Part shown: one piece after another, positions 26,706 to 35,976 of the stretch | Layout: each line of letters begins with the position of its first letter | How positions within the stretch are numbered: position 1 is the first letter of the stretch | Source of the DNA: an uncultured Kiloniellaceae bacterium | GTDB taxonomy: Bacteria > Pseudomonadota > Alphaproteobacteria > Kiloniellales > Kiloniellaceae | Assembly: GCA_947500035.1 (NCBI GenBank) | Contig: CANMQP010000007.1 | Location: 124,001-188,000 of the forward strand | Length of the DNA: 64,000 bases | Direction of reading: 5' to 3' | The notes under the pieces: model-generated | The model's input: the letters and a program-made list of their open reading frames with translations, nothing else | Databases searched by the model: none | Told to the model about the DNA's origin: nothing | Translations under genes and position numbers: made by a program

Positions 26706-28124
26706 GTGCCCGGCACCAGCCCTGCGACCAGATCTTACAACCGCCGCCTCTTCCACTCGCGGATCTTCCGACTCGCGGTCATCTATCTTTGTCTTTTCAC
26801 CGCCTCCGTGCTCGGGCTTTTGGGCTTTATCTACTGGTCGGCGACCGAATCCGTCACGCGGCAGATCGACAGCACCATCAACGCCGAGATCACCGGCCTC
26901 GCCGAGCAGTTCAATCAGCGGGGCCTGATCGGCCTGGTTCAGGCGATCGAACGCCGCGCGGGCACCGCCGGCGCCTCCCGCGGGCTCTATATCCTTGCCG
27001 ATGAGTCCTTCGAGCCGATTGCCGGCAACCTCTCCCGCTGGCCCGACGAACCGCCCGATTCCGAGGGATGGATCACCTTCCGTCTTGAGTATCCGGATGA
27101 CACAGGCAGCAGCACGAATTTCGGCCGGGCCCGGATATTCGATCTGGGCCCCCGGTTTCACCTGCTGGTCGGGCACGATATCGAAGAGCGCAGCCGGATC
27201 GCCGCTTCGATTCGCGGCACTCTGATATGGGGTGTAGTGATCGCGATCGGCGTGTCGCTGGTTGGCGGCATCCTGATGAGCCGTTCTCTCCTGAAGCAGA
27301 TCGACAGCATCAATGAAACCAGCCGGGAGATCATGGCCGGTGACCTGAGCCGCAGGATCCCAATCGGAAATCGTGGCGACGAAATCGACGAGGTGGCAGG
27401 CAACTTGAATGCCATGCTGGACCAGATCGAACGCCTGCTCGCCGGTATGAGTGAGATCTCCGACAACATCGCCCATGATTTGCGCACGCCGATATCACGG
27501 CTGCGCACCGGTCTCGAATCCGCCCTGATCGGCTATGCCGATCCGGAAGATTACCGGGATGCGATCCGAAGCGCGATCGAGGAGGCGGATAACACGCTCA
27601 AGACTTTCAACGCCTTGCTCAACATTGCCCAGGCCGAGGCCGGCGCGACCCAAGCCCAGTTCGAGCCTCTTGAGCTTCAAGCCTTGCTGCAGGATGTCGG
27701 CGAACTCTACGAGCCTCTGGCGGAAGAACAGGGTATCCAGCTGAAACAGGACCTGACGTCTGACATCGTTCTCAAAGGTGACCGCAACCTGCTGTTCCAG
27801 GCGGTCGCCAATCTGACGGACAATGCCCTGAAATTCGCCACAGCGGACTCCTGTGTCACCTTGACGCTAAGGCATGAAACGGCAAGTGGCGCTGGCTCAA
27901 AAAACGCCGAGATCATCGTTACCGACCAGGGTCCGGGAATCCCCGAAGCAGACCGCGAGCGGGTTCTGGAGCGCTTTCATCGCCTGGAGGCCAGCCGCAG
28001 CACGCCCGGCAATGGTCTCGGCCTCAGTCTGGTCTCCGCGGTTGCCAAGCTCCATGGCGGCGCGCTGCGTCTGGAAGACAATGCACCCGGCTTGCGGGCC
28101 GTCCTGTCTCTGCCTCTATCTTAA
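26706..28124 (+). CDS. Sensor histidine kinase
   Basis: A membrane kinase of 472 residues. First membrane helix at about 22-44, a periplasmic sensor region of about 125 residues with no domain that I recognise, second helix near 172-191, then HAMP (about 192-245). The phosphoacceptor His257 is in SDNIAHDLRTPISRLRTGLE, followed by the N-box NLTDNALKFA, G1 DQGPGIPEADRERV and G2 GNGLGLSLV. I choose GTG 26706 as start because it is just after the regulator stop and before the first helix; the frame itself is open further upstream, within the regulator gene. It pairs with the regulator; the signal is unknown. It is convergent with the LysR gene. Confidence 0.9.
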   Translation: MPGTSPATRSYNRRLFHSRIFRLAVIYLCLFTASVLGLLGFIYWSATESVTRQIDSTINAEITGLAEQFNQRGLIGLVQAIERRAGTAGASRGLYILADESFEPIAGNLSRWPDEPPDSEGWITFRLEYPDDTGSSTNFGRARIFDLGPRFHLLVGHDIEERSRIAASIRGTLIWGVVIAIGVSLVGGILMSRSLLKQIDSINETSREIMAGDLSRRIPIGNRGDEIDEVAGNLNAMLDQIERLLAGMSEISDNIAHDLRTPISRLRTGLESALIGYADPEDYRDAIRSAIEEADNTLKTFNALLNIAQAEAGATQAQFEPLELQALLQDVGELYEPLAEEQGIQLKQDLTSDIVLKGDRNLLFQAVANLTDNALKFATADSCVTLTLRHETASGAGSKNAEIIVTDQGPGIPEADRERVLERFHRLEASRSTPGNGLGLSLVSAVAKLHGGALRLEDNAPGLRAVLSLPLS

Positions 28125-28149
28125 GAGCGGTCGCTGATCTGCTGTACGC

Positions 28150-29028
28150 CTATTGACCGGGCCAGACATGACGTTGCGCTAAGCGCGTCATGATCTCGAC
28201 TGCAGGCGCGTGCCGCCGCCCAGCCACAGTGACCAGTGAGATTGTCCGCGACACCTCCGGTTCACTTACCGGACGCAGTGCGATCCCGGGCATGGTCGGC
28301 AGAAACTCCGGCATAACGCTGCAGCCCAGCCGCGCCAGGACCATCGCCTGAATCCAATCCTCGCGCTCCGAGGAATAGCGCACCTTGACCTGATGCTCTT
28401 TCCGGCCGCCAAGTGCGTCGAAGTGATCCGAAAACTCGCAGTGGACCCGCACCAGATAATCTTCCTGGTCGAGTTCCTTCAAGGGGATTGCATTCATCTG
28501 CTCGAAGCGGTGCCCCTTGCCGAAAGCGATGGTGTAGCGCTCGGAATAAAGCGGCAGGGCCCGGAGGCGATCCGGAAGCTCGGGCAAACCGATCAGCCCG
28601 ATATCGATCTCACCCTCCAACAGGGCCTCCACAAGGGCCGCCCCCGAAGCTTCACGGATATTCAGATCCAGCGCGGGCACTTCCGATCTGAGTTGACTGA
28701 TAAAACCGATCATCTGCGACGGCCCAATCGTCGACATCACACCGAGACTAACCGTCGTCTTTTCGCTCAGCTTGAAGTCATCCGCATCAGCCTTCGCCGC
28801 CGTGGTCGCCAAAAAAATCGTCGAGAGATGCGGTTTCATCAGCCGCCCGAGGTCGGTCAGCTGGGTCTGGTTACGTTCGCGCCGGAAGAGCTCACCGCCC
28901 AACTCCTCTTCCAGTTTTTTTATCGCCTTGGTTAACGAGGGTTGCGCGACACGGCAGGATTCCGCCGCCCGTGTAAAGTTCTGGGTCTCGCAAACCGCGA
29001 GGAAATAGCGCACCTGATGCATTTCCAT
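28150..29028 (-). CDS. LysR-family transcriptional regulator
   Basis: A regulator of about 292 residues. The N-terminal winged helix-turn-helix reads MEMHQVRYFLAVCETQNFTR then AAESCRVAQPSLTKAIKKLE, a textbook LysR DNA-binding domain, followed by the type 2 periplasmic-binding-like sensor domain (LGVMSTIGPSQMIGFI to the end). The start at 29028 has GTGAGG eight bases upstream; the frame is open to 29091 but the extra residues are not typical. It is divergent from the cupredoxin-like gene, and LysR-type T-N11-A boxes lie between them. No cysteine pair of the OxyR type is obvious, so the inducer is unknown. Confidence 0.92.
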   Translation of the reverse strand: MEMHQVRYFLAVCETQNFTRAAESCRVAQPSLTKAIKKLEEELGGELFRRERNQTQLTDLGRLMKPHLSTIFLATTAAKADADDFKLSEKTTVSLGVMSTIGPSQMIGFISQLRSEVPALDLNIREASGAALVEALLEGEIDIGLIGLPELPDRLRALPLYSERYTIAFGKGHRFEQMNAIPLKELDQEDYLVRVHCEFSDHFDALGGRKEHQVKVRYSSEREDWIQAMVLARLGCSVMPEFLPTMPGIALRPVSEPEVSRTISLVTVAGRRHAPAVEIMTRLAQRHVWPGQ

Positions 29029-29099
29029 AGCCAAAACCTCACGAAAACCGGTCAGCGCCTCACAGGATCGTGAAATTTTGTGCGATTTCAAGGCGTTTT

Positions 29100-29130
29100 A
29101 TAGCCGCCAGCTATGAATCATATAGCTGAT
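29100..29130. promoter_or_regulatory. Candidate LysR operator
   Basis: ATAGC-CGCCA-GCTAT at 29100-29114 is a perfect 5-5-5 dyad containing the T-N11-A LysR motif (T 29101, A 29113). A second partial dyad ATCA-TATAGC-TGAT follows at 29117-29130. Both are in the 206-base region between the divergent LysR gene and the exported protein gene, 72-102 bases from the LysR start. Confidence 0.65.
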
Positions 29131-29234
29131 CAGTATTTCAAACTTCGCTTCGACGCCCTTATCTCAGTTCTGTCACTGAACGACAGCCTTACAACACCCT
29201 CCGCAAAAAGCGGAGCAAATCGGAGACAGAGACC

Positions 29235-29705
29235 ATGACCAAGAGTTTTTATGCCAGTTCCCTGATCGCCGCCGGCATGATGGCCACTGCTTTCAGCGCA
29301 CCGGCACAGGCCGCAGATGAAGTCCAGGTCATCGAGCTGACCCAGACAGCCTGCCAGTTCGTCGAAGTTGAAGGCAAGGACCACGGCTATACCTCCAACA
29401 GCAAGGCGGACTGCAACGAGATCAACGGCAAGACCGGTGCCGAACGCCTGGCCAATTCCGAAGTCCTGAAGCTCAAGCCCGGCAAGTACATCTTCCGTGT
29501 CAAGAACGAGAACGTCCCCTATGCACTGGGTTTCTGGGTGCGCGGTGACGGTCTGGTCAATCGCGCCAGCCTGCCGAGCGTTTCCGGCGGCGGCCTGACC
29601 CAAGGCACCACCAAGGACTATGAGATTACATTGAAGGCCGGTGAATACGTCTTCTCCTGCCCCTTGAATCCGACGCCTGACTACAAGCTGGTCGTCGAGG
29701 GCTGA
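29235..29705 (+). CDS. Small exported cupredoxin-like protein of unknown function
   Basis: A 156-residue protein with a clear signal peptide (cleavage after AQA, residue 26). The mature part is beta-rich, with LKLKPGKYIFRVKNENVPYA and a C-terminal strand-loop LKAGEYVFSCPLNPTPDYKL that resembles the metal-site loop of cupredoxins. Cys142 aligns with the copper cysteine, but the histidine and methionine that normally follow are missing, so copper binding of the classical type is doubtful. Cys40 and Cys60 could form a disulfide. It is the first gene of a probable operon with a MerA-like flavoprotein and a VTT membrane protein, with a LysR gene opposite. Confidence 0.75.
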   Translation: MTKSFYASSLIAAGMMATAFSAPAQAADEVQVIELTQTACQFVEVEGKDHGYTSNSKADCNEINGKTGAERLANSEVLKLKPGKYIFRVKNENVPYALGFWVRGDGLVNRASLPSVSGGGLTQGTTKDYEITLKAGEYVFSCPLNPTPDYKLVVEG

Positions 29706-29755
29706 TCCCCTCCGGACCGACCGAGCACAACCGTATCGAGTGAGGAGACACGACA

Positions 29756-31186
29756 ATGTCAGAGAAACAGGTCATCAAAGCCGACATCGCCATCATCGGC
29801 GCCGGGTCGGGCGGACTGAGCGTCGCAGCGGGCGCGGCCCAGATGGGCGCAAAGGTCGTCCTGATCGAAAAAGGTAAAATGGGCGGCGACTGCCTGAACT
29901 ATGGCTGTGTCCCCTCCAAGGCGATGATCGCCGCGGGCGAAGCCGCCGAGATGGTCCGCACCTCCGGGAAGTTCGGCGTCAACGGCCATGAGCCCGCGAT
30001 CGACTTCGCCAAGGTCAATGCTCACGTCCATGACGTGATCGGCGGTATCGCACCGCACGATTCGGTCGAGCGCTTCGAAGGTCTCGGGGTTCAGGTGATC
30101 CAGGCAGCAGGCCGCTTCATCAGCAAAAACGAGATCGAGGCAGGCGACTTTATCGTCAAAGCCCGCCGCTTTGTCGTCTCGACCGGCTCCTCGGCCTTTG
30201 TCCCGCCGATCCCCGGTCTGGATGAGGTGCCCTATCTGACCAATGAGACGGTTTTCAATCTGACCGACCGTCCGGAGCACCTGATCATTGTCGGTGGCGG
30301 CCCGATCGGCATCGAGATGGCGCAGGCACATCGCCGTCTCGGCGCCAAGGTCACGGTGGTCGAAGGCCTCTCGATCATGGGCAACGACGATCCCGAGGCT
30401 GTGGATGTGGTCCGGCAGCGTTTGATTGCGGAAGGTATCGATATCCGTGAGCAAGCGAAGGTCGAGAGCGTGATCCGCGAGGGCAACGGCGTCTCGGTTC
30501 TGGTCAGCCACGAAGGCAAGAGCGAACGCGTCGATGGTTCCCATCTTCTGCTTGCCGTCGGACGCCGGGCCAACGTCGCCAACCTGGGTCTGGAAGAGGC
30601 GGATATCGACTACTCGCCGCGTGGTATCGAAGTCGACCAACGGCTGCGGACCTCGAACAAGCGGGTCTTCGCCATCGGCGATGTGGCCGGCAGCTTCCAG
30701 TTCACGCACGTCGCCGGTTATCACGCCGGAATCGTCATCCGCAATGCCATGTTCAACCTGCCTTCGAAGGTCGACGTCAAGGCAGTGCCCTGGGTGACCT
30801 ATACCGATCCTGAACTGGCGCATGTGGGTCTTAGCGAAGCCGCCGCCAAGGAACAGGGGATTGAAGCCAAAGCGGTCAGTTTCGGCTTTGACGGTAACGA
30901 CCGGGCCAGAGCCGAGCGCGCGACGGACGGCTTCATCAAGGCCGTCATCGGCAAGAAGGGCAAGATCCTGGGTGCCACCATCGTCGGGCGGCATGCCGGC
31001 GAACTGATCCTGCCCTGGGTGCTCGCAGTGCAAAAGGGCCTTAAAGCATCCGATATGGCGGGGATCATTGCCCCCTATCCGACGCTTGGCGAGGTCTCCA
31101 AACGCGTCGCAGGTGCCTACTACACGCCCGCCCTCTTCTCTGACCGCACCAAGACGGTGGTCGGTCTCATGCAGCGGCTGCCTTAG
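29756..31186 (+). CDS. MerA/dihydrolipoamide dehydrogenase-like FAD-dependent disulfide oxidoreductase
   Basis: A 476-residue pyridine nucleotide-disulfide reductase. FAD-binding GxGxxG in IAIIGAGSGGLSVA, redox pair Cys46/Cys51 in GGDCLNYGCVPSKA, NAD(P)-binding IIVGGGPIGIEMAQAHRRLG, second FAD motif VFAIGDVAG, and a C-terminal dimerisation domain with VTYTDPELAHVGLS. The usual dihydrolipoamide-dehydrogenase C-terminal His-Pro-Glu motif is replaced by IAPYPTLGEVSKR, as in the mercuric-reductase-like subgroup. The vicinal C-terminal cysteine pair of true MerA is absent, so mercury reduction is unlikely. The substrate may be a small disulfide or a quinone. It lies 50 bases after the cupredoxin-like gene. 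Confidence 0.88.
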   Translation: MSEKQVIKADIAIIGAGSGGLSVAAGAAQMGAKVVLIEKGKMGGDCLNYGCVPSKAMIAAGEAAEMVRTSGKFGVNGHEPAIDFAKVNAHVHDVIGGIAPHDSVERFEGLGVQVIQAAGRFISKNEIEAGDFIVKARRFVVSTGSSAFVPPIPGLDEVPYLTNETVFNLTDRPEHLIIVGGGPIGIEMAQAHRRLGAKVTVVEGLSIMGNDDPEAVDVVRQRLIAEGIDIREQAKVESVIREGNGVSVLVSHEGKSERVDGSHLLLAVGRRANVANLGLEEADIDYSPRGIEVDQRLRTSNKRVFAIGDVAGSFQFTHVAGYHAGIVIRNAMFNLPSKVDVKAVPWVTYTDPELAHVGLSEAAAKEQGIEAKAVSFGFDGNDRARAERATDGFIKAVIGKKGKILGATIVGRHAGELILPWVLAVQKGLKASDMAGIIAPYPTLGEVSKRVAGAYYTPALFSDRTKTVVGLMQRLP

Positions 31187-31200
31187 GCAGCCGCCCGCAG

Positions 31201-31239
31201 CCTCCTGATCAACCCTCCTGATCCAGCCTCCTGAAAGTG
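31201..31239. repeat. Three 13-bp repeats between the flavoprotein and VTT genes
   Basis: CCTCCTGA recurs at 31201, 31214 and 31227 with exact 13-base spacing, just after the flavoprotein stop. The first two units also share TC after it. It may be a simple slippage repeat; no function is apparent. Confidence 0.55.
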
Positions 31240-31304
31240 ACGGCTTATAGAACGCGGCGGCTCCCGGCAGGGTGCAGCCTCCGGGAAACACAAGGAACGA
31301 AACA

Positions 31305-32048
31305 ATGAGTACGACGACCATCAATCAGCCGCGGCGCGGTTTTGCTCAAAAGGCGAAACGCTTTGCACCGATTGTCGCGATCCTCGCGGCCATTGCGGGG
31401 GCCTTTGCTCTCGGTATCGATGACTACCTCAGCTTCGACGCGCTGCGTGAGAACCGGGAAGTTCTGGTGAACTTCACCCAAAACAACGTTGTCGCCGCGG
31501 CGGCTCTCTTTATCACCATCTACGCCGTTGCGACGGCCCTCTCGCTGCCCGGCGGCGCGGTTCTGAGCATTGCCGGCGGTTTTCTCTTCGGCAGCATTTT
31601 CGGAACGGCCTGGATTGTGTTAGCAGCCACCATGGGCGCGGTCGGTATCTTCCTGGCAGCCCGTACGGCGCTCGGCGACTTCCTGAAGGCCAAAGCAGGT
31701 CCCTGGTTGAAGAAGATGGAAGCGGGTTTTCAGGACAATGCCTTCAGCTATCTGCTGGTCCTGCGCCTGGTGCCGCTCTTCCCCTTCGTGGTGGTAAACC
31801 TGGTGCCGGCCTTCCTGGGTGTGAAACTGCGCACCTTCGCGGCGGCAACCTTCATCGGGATTATTCCGGGCTCCTTCGTCTTCGCCTCGATCGGTGCCGG
31901 TCTTGGCAGCGTCTTTGATCGTGGTGACAGCTTTTCGCCGGCCAATGCCCTGACCCCCGAGGTCATCGTTGCCCTGGCGGGTCTCTCCGTCCTCTCGATC
32001 ATCCCGGTCGTCTACAAGAAGATCAAGGCGCGCCGGACAGCTGCCTAA
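31305..32048 (+). CDS. TVP38/TMEM64 (VTT domain) family membrane protein
   Basis: A 247-residue membrane protein with about six hydrophobic segments. The VTT signature is visible: SLPGGAVLSIAGGFLFGSIFG and the LRLVPLFPFVVVNLVPAFLGV core, then FIGIIPGSFVFASIGAGLG. DedA/VTT proteins resemble lipid scramblases or transporters; members of the TVP38 branch often sit next to MerA-like flavoproteins, as here. ATG 31305 has an AAGGA ribosome-binding site and is preferred over the open frame from 31272. An intrinsic terminator follows, so this ends the operon. Confidence 0.9.
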   Translation: MSTTTINQPRRGFAQKAKRFAPIVAILAAIAGAFALGIDDYLSFDALRENREVLVNFTQNNVVAAAALFITIYAVATALSLPGGAVLSIAGGFLFGSIFGTAWIVLAATMGAVGIFLAARTALGDFLKAKAGPWLKKMEAGFQDNAFSYLLVLRLVPLFPFVVVNLVPAFLGVKLRTFAAATFIGIIPGSFVFASIGAGLGSVFDRGDSFSPANALTPEVIVALAGLSVLSIIPVVYKKIKARRTAA

Positions 32049-32104
32049 CCCGATTCCGCCGCCTAGCCTGATAAAGACCGTTTGTATCGGGCCTTGGATT
32101 TAAT

Positions 32105-32138
32105 GAGCCCCGCCATAGATCCTGTGGCGGGGCTCTTT
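32105..32138 (+). terminator. Intrinsic terminator after the VTT gene
   Basis: GAGCCCCGCCA (32105-32115) pairs with TGGCGGGGCTC (32125-32135) around a 9-base loop, followed by TTT. Confidence 0.85.
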
Positions 32139-32178
32139 CCATTCCAGAATGCAAGCAAATGCGGTCCAGGGGCGAAAC

Positions 32179-32928
32179 ATGGTCAAACTCGAATCCTTCG
32201 GCGATAGTCTGAACGTCGCGGTCATCGGCGCATCAGGAGGCATCGGCAACGCGGTCGTCGCGGTGCTTCAGGAGCATCCCAAAATCGAGCGGGTTTTTGC
32301 CTTCTCCCGACGAAGCACGGACCACGCCGGCAGTCCGAATATCGTCCCGGGTCATCTTGATTTAACCAAGGAAGAAAGTATCCGGGCTGCGGCGGATCTC
32401 ACAGCGGCAAAGGGGCCTCTTCACCTGATCTTTGTTGCGACCGGCATGTTGCATCAGGCCAGCGGAGTGCAGCCCGAGAAGACCTGGGGTGCCCTGACAG
32501 CGGAGTCGATGGCGCAGGCCTTCAAGATTAACAGCATCGGCCCGGCCCTGATCGCAAAGCACTTCCTGCCCTTGCTGGCAAAGGATCAGAAAGCGGTCTT
32601 CGCGGCGCTCTCCGCACGTGTCGGCAGTATCTCGGACAATCAGCTTGGCGGCTGGTACAGCTATCGCGCCTCCAAATCAGCCCTCAATATGTTCCTCAAG
32701 TGCTCGGCGATCGAACTCACCCGGCGGAATGCTTCGGCGCTCTGCGTCGGGCTTCATCCGGGAACGGTCGATACCGCCCTGTCCGAGCCTTTCCAGCGCG
32801 GCGTGCCGGACGGCAAACTCTTCCCGCCCTCTGTATCCGCCAATCACCTTTTAGGCGTGATCGATGGTCTGGCAGTGGGCGACAGCGGCAAGGTTTTTGC
32901 CTGGGACGGCGCCGAAATTCCAAGCTGA
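32179..32928 (+). CDS. Short-chain dehydrogenase/reductase
   Basis: A 249-residue SDR enzyme with a Rossmann fold. The cofactor loop is VAVIGASGGIGNAVVAVL (TGxxxGxG type variant), the NAG-like region is IFVATGMLH, and the catalytic Tyr-Lys pair is in WYSYRASKSALNMFLK. It resembles the C-factor/YciK-like SDR group; the substrate is unknown. ATG 32179 has AGGGGCGAAAC upstream and is favoured over the frame's first ATG at 32149. It is separated from the VTT gene by a terminator, so it is probably transcribed on its own. Confidence 0.88.
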   Translation: MVKLESFGDSLNVAVIGASGGIGNAVVAVLQEHPKIERVFAFSRRSTDHAGSPNIVPGHLDLTKEESIRAAADLTAAKGPLHLIFVATGMLHQASGVQPEKTWGALTAESMAQAFKINSIGPALIAKHFLPLLAKDQKAVFAALSARVGSISDNQLGGWYSYRASKSALNMFLKCSAIELTRRNASALCVGLHPGTVDTALSEPFQRGVPDGKLFPPSVSANHLLGVIDGLAVGDSGKVFAWDGAEIPS

Positions 32929-32936
32929 ATAGTCAA

Positions 32937-32975
32937 GGAAAAGGCGCGCTGGAGCTGATCCGACGGGCCTTTTCC
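32937..32975. terminator. Possible bidirectional terminator between SDR and gcvP
   Basis: Perfect 9-base arms GGAAAAGGC (32937-32945) and GCCTTTTCC (32967-32975) with a 21-base loop, located in the gap between two convergent genes. A-rich on one side and T-rich on the other, so it could end both transcripts. The loop is long, so the call is tentative. Confidence 0.5.
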
Positions 32976-32992
32976 ATGTCGCAACGCGATCG

Positions 32993-35881
32993 CTACTCGG
33001 CGGCATCGCGATAGCTTTCGATCGATGGGCAGGAACAGGCCAGATTGCGGTCACCATAGACGTTGTCGACCCGCCCGACCGGCGGCCAGTACTTCGCGGC
33101 GCGCAGAGACTCGACAGGATAGACAGCAGCTTCCCGGCTGTAGGCCCGATCCCACTCGGCAGAGACCAGATCTTCGGCCGTATGAGGCGCGTGGGCCAAT
33201 GGACTGTCATCGTGCGAAGTCTTGCCGCTCTCGATCTCGGCGATTTCCGCGCGGATCGCAAGCATGGCGTCGCAGAAGCGGTCGAGTTCCTGCTTCGATT
33301 CCGATTCCGTCGGCTCGATCATCAAGGTCCCCGCAACCGGGAACGACATAGTCGGCGCATGGAAGCCATAGTCGATCAGGCGCTTGGCCACGTCGTCGAC
33401 GGTCACACCGGTCTGATCCTTGATCGGCCGCAGGTCGATGATGCACTCATGCGCAATCATCCCGTTTGCACCGCTGTAGAGCACGGGAAAAGCCTGCTCC
33501 AAACGCTTGGCAATGTAGTTCGCGCTCAGAATGGCGACCTCGGTTGCCTTACGCAGACCGTCGGCGCCCATGAGCGCGATGTAAGCCCAGGAGATCGGCA
33601 AAATCCCCGCAGAGCCCCAAGGCGCGGAGGAGACAGCCCCAACCCCGTTTTCCGGTCCGGCTTCGGCGACCAGTGAATGGTTCGGCAGGAAGGGCGCCAG
33701 GTGTGCTCCCACGCCGATCGGGCCGACACCCGGACCACCGCCGCCGTGTGGAATACAGAAGGTCTTGTGCAGATTGAGGTGCGAAACGTCCGAGCCGAAC
33801 TTGCCCGGCTTCGCAACACCAACCATGGCATTGAGATTGGCGCCGTCCAAATAGACCTGCCCACCGTGATCATGAATGATCTCGCAGATTTCGGTGATAC
33901 GGGCTTCGAAGACGCCGTGGGTCGAAGGATAGGTGACCATCAGTGCGGCAAGGCGGTCCGAATACTCCTCCGCCCGCGCGCGCAGATTATCAACGTCGAC
34001 GTTCCCGTCACTGTCGCAATTGGTCACCACGACTTTCATCCCGGCCATGGCGGCGCTTGCAGGGTTCGTGCCATGCGCGGATGAAGGGATCAGACAGATA
34101 TCACGCTGATGATCGCCGCGGCTCTCATGATATTTCTTGATGGCCAGAAGACCTGCATATTCGCCTTGCGATCCGGCATTCGGCTGCAGCGAGACCGCAT
34201 CATAGCCCGTGATCTCGGCCAGCATGTCCTCAAGCTCCTTGATCAACTCGAGATATCCCTCCGCCTGGTCCATGGGGACGAAAGGATGGATCGCACCGAA
34301 CTCCGGCCAGGTGATGGGGATCATCTCGGTGGTCGCGTTCAGTTTCATGGTGCAGGAGCCGAGGGGGATCATGGCCCGGTCGAGTGCGATGTCCTTATCA
34401 GCCAGCTTGCGCAGGTAACGCAGCATCTCGGTTTCCGCGTGATAGCGGTTGAAGACCTCGTGGGTCAGGATATCCGAGCTGCGCAACAGCGTTTGCGGCA
34501 GAGCATCGGCGGTCTTCGCGTCAAGCTCGGCGACACTCAAGCCGTCGGCGCCAAAGATCTTCCAGAGCAGCTCGACATCGGCTGCGGTCGTCGTCTCATC
34601 AAGTGAAATACCCAGCGTATCGCCATCGACCTGGCGCAGATTGATCTGGTTCCGACGGGCCTGTTCGGCCATTTCGACCGCGCGTCCCGGAAGCTTAAGC
34701 GTGATGGTGTCGAAGAAGTGTTTCGTCTCGAGCTCGACGCCGCTCTGACGCAGCCCCTCAGCCAGGATCGCCGTGAGACGATGGACGCGCTTCGCGATGA
34801 CCTTCAGACCCTCCGGACCATGATAGACGGCGTACATGCTCGCGATCACGGCAAGCAGGACCTGCGCCGTGCAGATATTGCTGGTGGCCTTTTCCCGGCG
34901 GATATGCTGCTCGCGGGTCTGCAGCGCCAGGCGAAGCGCAGGACGGCCGCTCGAATCCACCGAGACGCCGACCAGACGGCCTGGGACCGAACGCTTGTGC
35001 TTGTCGCGCACCGCCATATAACCGGCGTGCGGGCCGCCGAAACCAAGCGGCACGCCGAAGCGCTGCGAGGTACCGACAACGACGTCGGCGCCCAGCTCAC
35101 CCGGCGGGGTTAAAAGCGTCAGGCTGAGCAGATCCGCGGACACAGCCACCATCGCACCGCGGCTCTGGAACTCCGCCATCACATCCCGGTCATCGCGAAT
35201 CTCGCCCGAACTGCCCGGATACTGCAGTAGCACTGCGAAAACCTCCGCGTCCCGATCAGCACCGCGCGGATCACCGACCACCACCTCAATGTCGAGAGCG
35301 CTGGAACGGGTCCGAAGCACGTCGATTGTCTGCGGATGACAGTCGGAATCCACCAGGAAGCGATTGCTTTTGCTCTTGCCGACCCGCTGACAGAGGGTCA
35401 TGGCCTCCGCGGCTGCGGTGCCCTCATCCAACAACGAAGAATTGGCCAATTCCATCCCGGTCAGATCGGCGATCATGGTCTGAAAATTGAGGATGGCTTC
35501 CAGCCGGCCTTGGGAAATCTCCGCCTGATAGGGTGTGTAAGCCGTATACCAGGCCGGGTTCTCCAAGATGTTCCGCAGAATGACCGTTGGTGTATGGGTA
35601 TTGTGGTAACCCATTCCGATCATGGACTTGTAGACCTTGTTCTTGTCCGCGATCTCACGGATTCGCGCAAGAATGGCCGTCTCGCTGCGGCTTTGTTTCA
35701 TGGCCAGAGGGCCGTCGTTCCTGATCGAGTCCGGTACCGCCTTTTCGATCAAGCTCTGCAGCGACTCAATTTTCAGGTAATCCAGCATCTCGGCGACCTG
35801 CGCCTCATCCGGTCCGATGTGCCTGCGCAGAAATTCATCCTGCTGTTCGAGTTCACTCAGCGAAGTTACCGCGTCAGCCAT
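32993..35881 (-). CDS. gcvP: Glycine dehydrogenase (decarboxylating), P-protein
   Basis: A 962-residue PLP enzyme that decarboxylates glycine and passes aminomethyl to GcvH lipoate. The N-terminal half begins with [17 protein letters not shown], and the C-terminal half holds the PLP lysine in [18 protein letters not shown] together with [15 protein letters not shown] and [13 protein letters not shown]. Length shows the fused single-chain form rather than the split gcvPA/gcvPB form. Last gene of the gcvT-gcvH-gcvP operon, 151 bases after gcvH, with a stem-loop in that gap. Confidence 0.97.
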   Translation of the reverse strand: MADAVTSLSELEQQDEFLRRHIGPDEAQVAEMLDYLKIESLQSLIEKAVPDSIRNDGPLAMKQSRSETAILARIREIADKNKVYKSMIGMGYHNTHTPTVILRNILENPAWYTAYTPYQAEISQGRLEAILNFQTMIADLTGMELANSSLLDEGTAAAEAMTLCQRVGKSKSNRFLVDSDCHPQTIDVLRTRSSALDIEVVVGDPRGADRDAEVFAVLLQYPGSSGEIRDDRDVMAEFQSRGAMVAVSADLLSLTLLTPPGELGADVVVGTSQRFGVPLGFGGPHAGYMAVRDKHKRSVPGRLVGVSVDSSGRPALRLALQTREQHIRREKATSNICTAQVLLAVIASMYAVYHGPEGLKVIAKRVHRLTAILAEGLRQSGVELETKHFFDTITLKLPGRAVEMAEQARRNQINLRQVDGDTLGISLDETTTAADVELLWKIFGADGLSVAELDAKTADALPQTLLRSSDILTHEVFNRYHAETEMLRYLRKLADKDIALDRAMIPLGSCTMKLNATTEMIPITWPEFGAIHPFVPMDQAEGYLELIKELEDMLAEITGYDAVSLQPNAGSQGEYAGLLAIKKYHESRGDHQRDICLIPSSAHGTNPASAAMAGMKVVVTNCDSDGNVDVDNLRARAEEYSDRLAALMVTYPSTHGVFEARITEICEIIHDHGGQVYLDGANLNAMVGVAKPGKFGSDVSHLNLHKTFCIPHGGGGPGVGPIGVGAHLAPFLPNHSLVAEAGPENGVGAVSSAPWGSAGILPISWAYIALMGADGLRKATEVAILSANYIAKRLEQAFPVLYSGANGMIAHECIIDLRPIKDQTGVTVDDVAKRLIDYGFHAPTMSFPVAGTLMIEPTESESKQELDRFCDAMLAIRAEIAEIESGKTSHDDSPLAHAPHTAEDLVSAEWDRAYSREAAVYPVESLRAAKYWPPVGRVDNVYGDRNLACSCPSIESYRDAAE

Positions 35882-35976
35882 GAACCTGTTTCCTCTATCA
35901 TCTCGTGAAAGCCAGCCACCAAAATGCTGTGGGACCGCGTCTCACCTCGGTCCGGTCGCAGCTTTATCTTTAGTCG

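Noticed and set aside
29756-31186. Mercury resistance gene merA
   Set aside because: The heavy-metal-binding N-terminal domain and the C-terminal cysteine pair of MerA are missing and there are no other mer genes.
29759-31324. A 521-codon open frame antisense to the flavoprotein gene
   Set aside because: It mirrors the codon pattern of the real gene; the sense frame has full-length family motifs, while the antisense product resembles no family and lacks a start signal.
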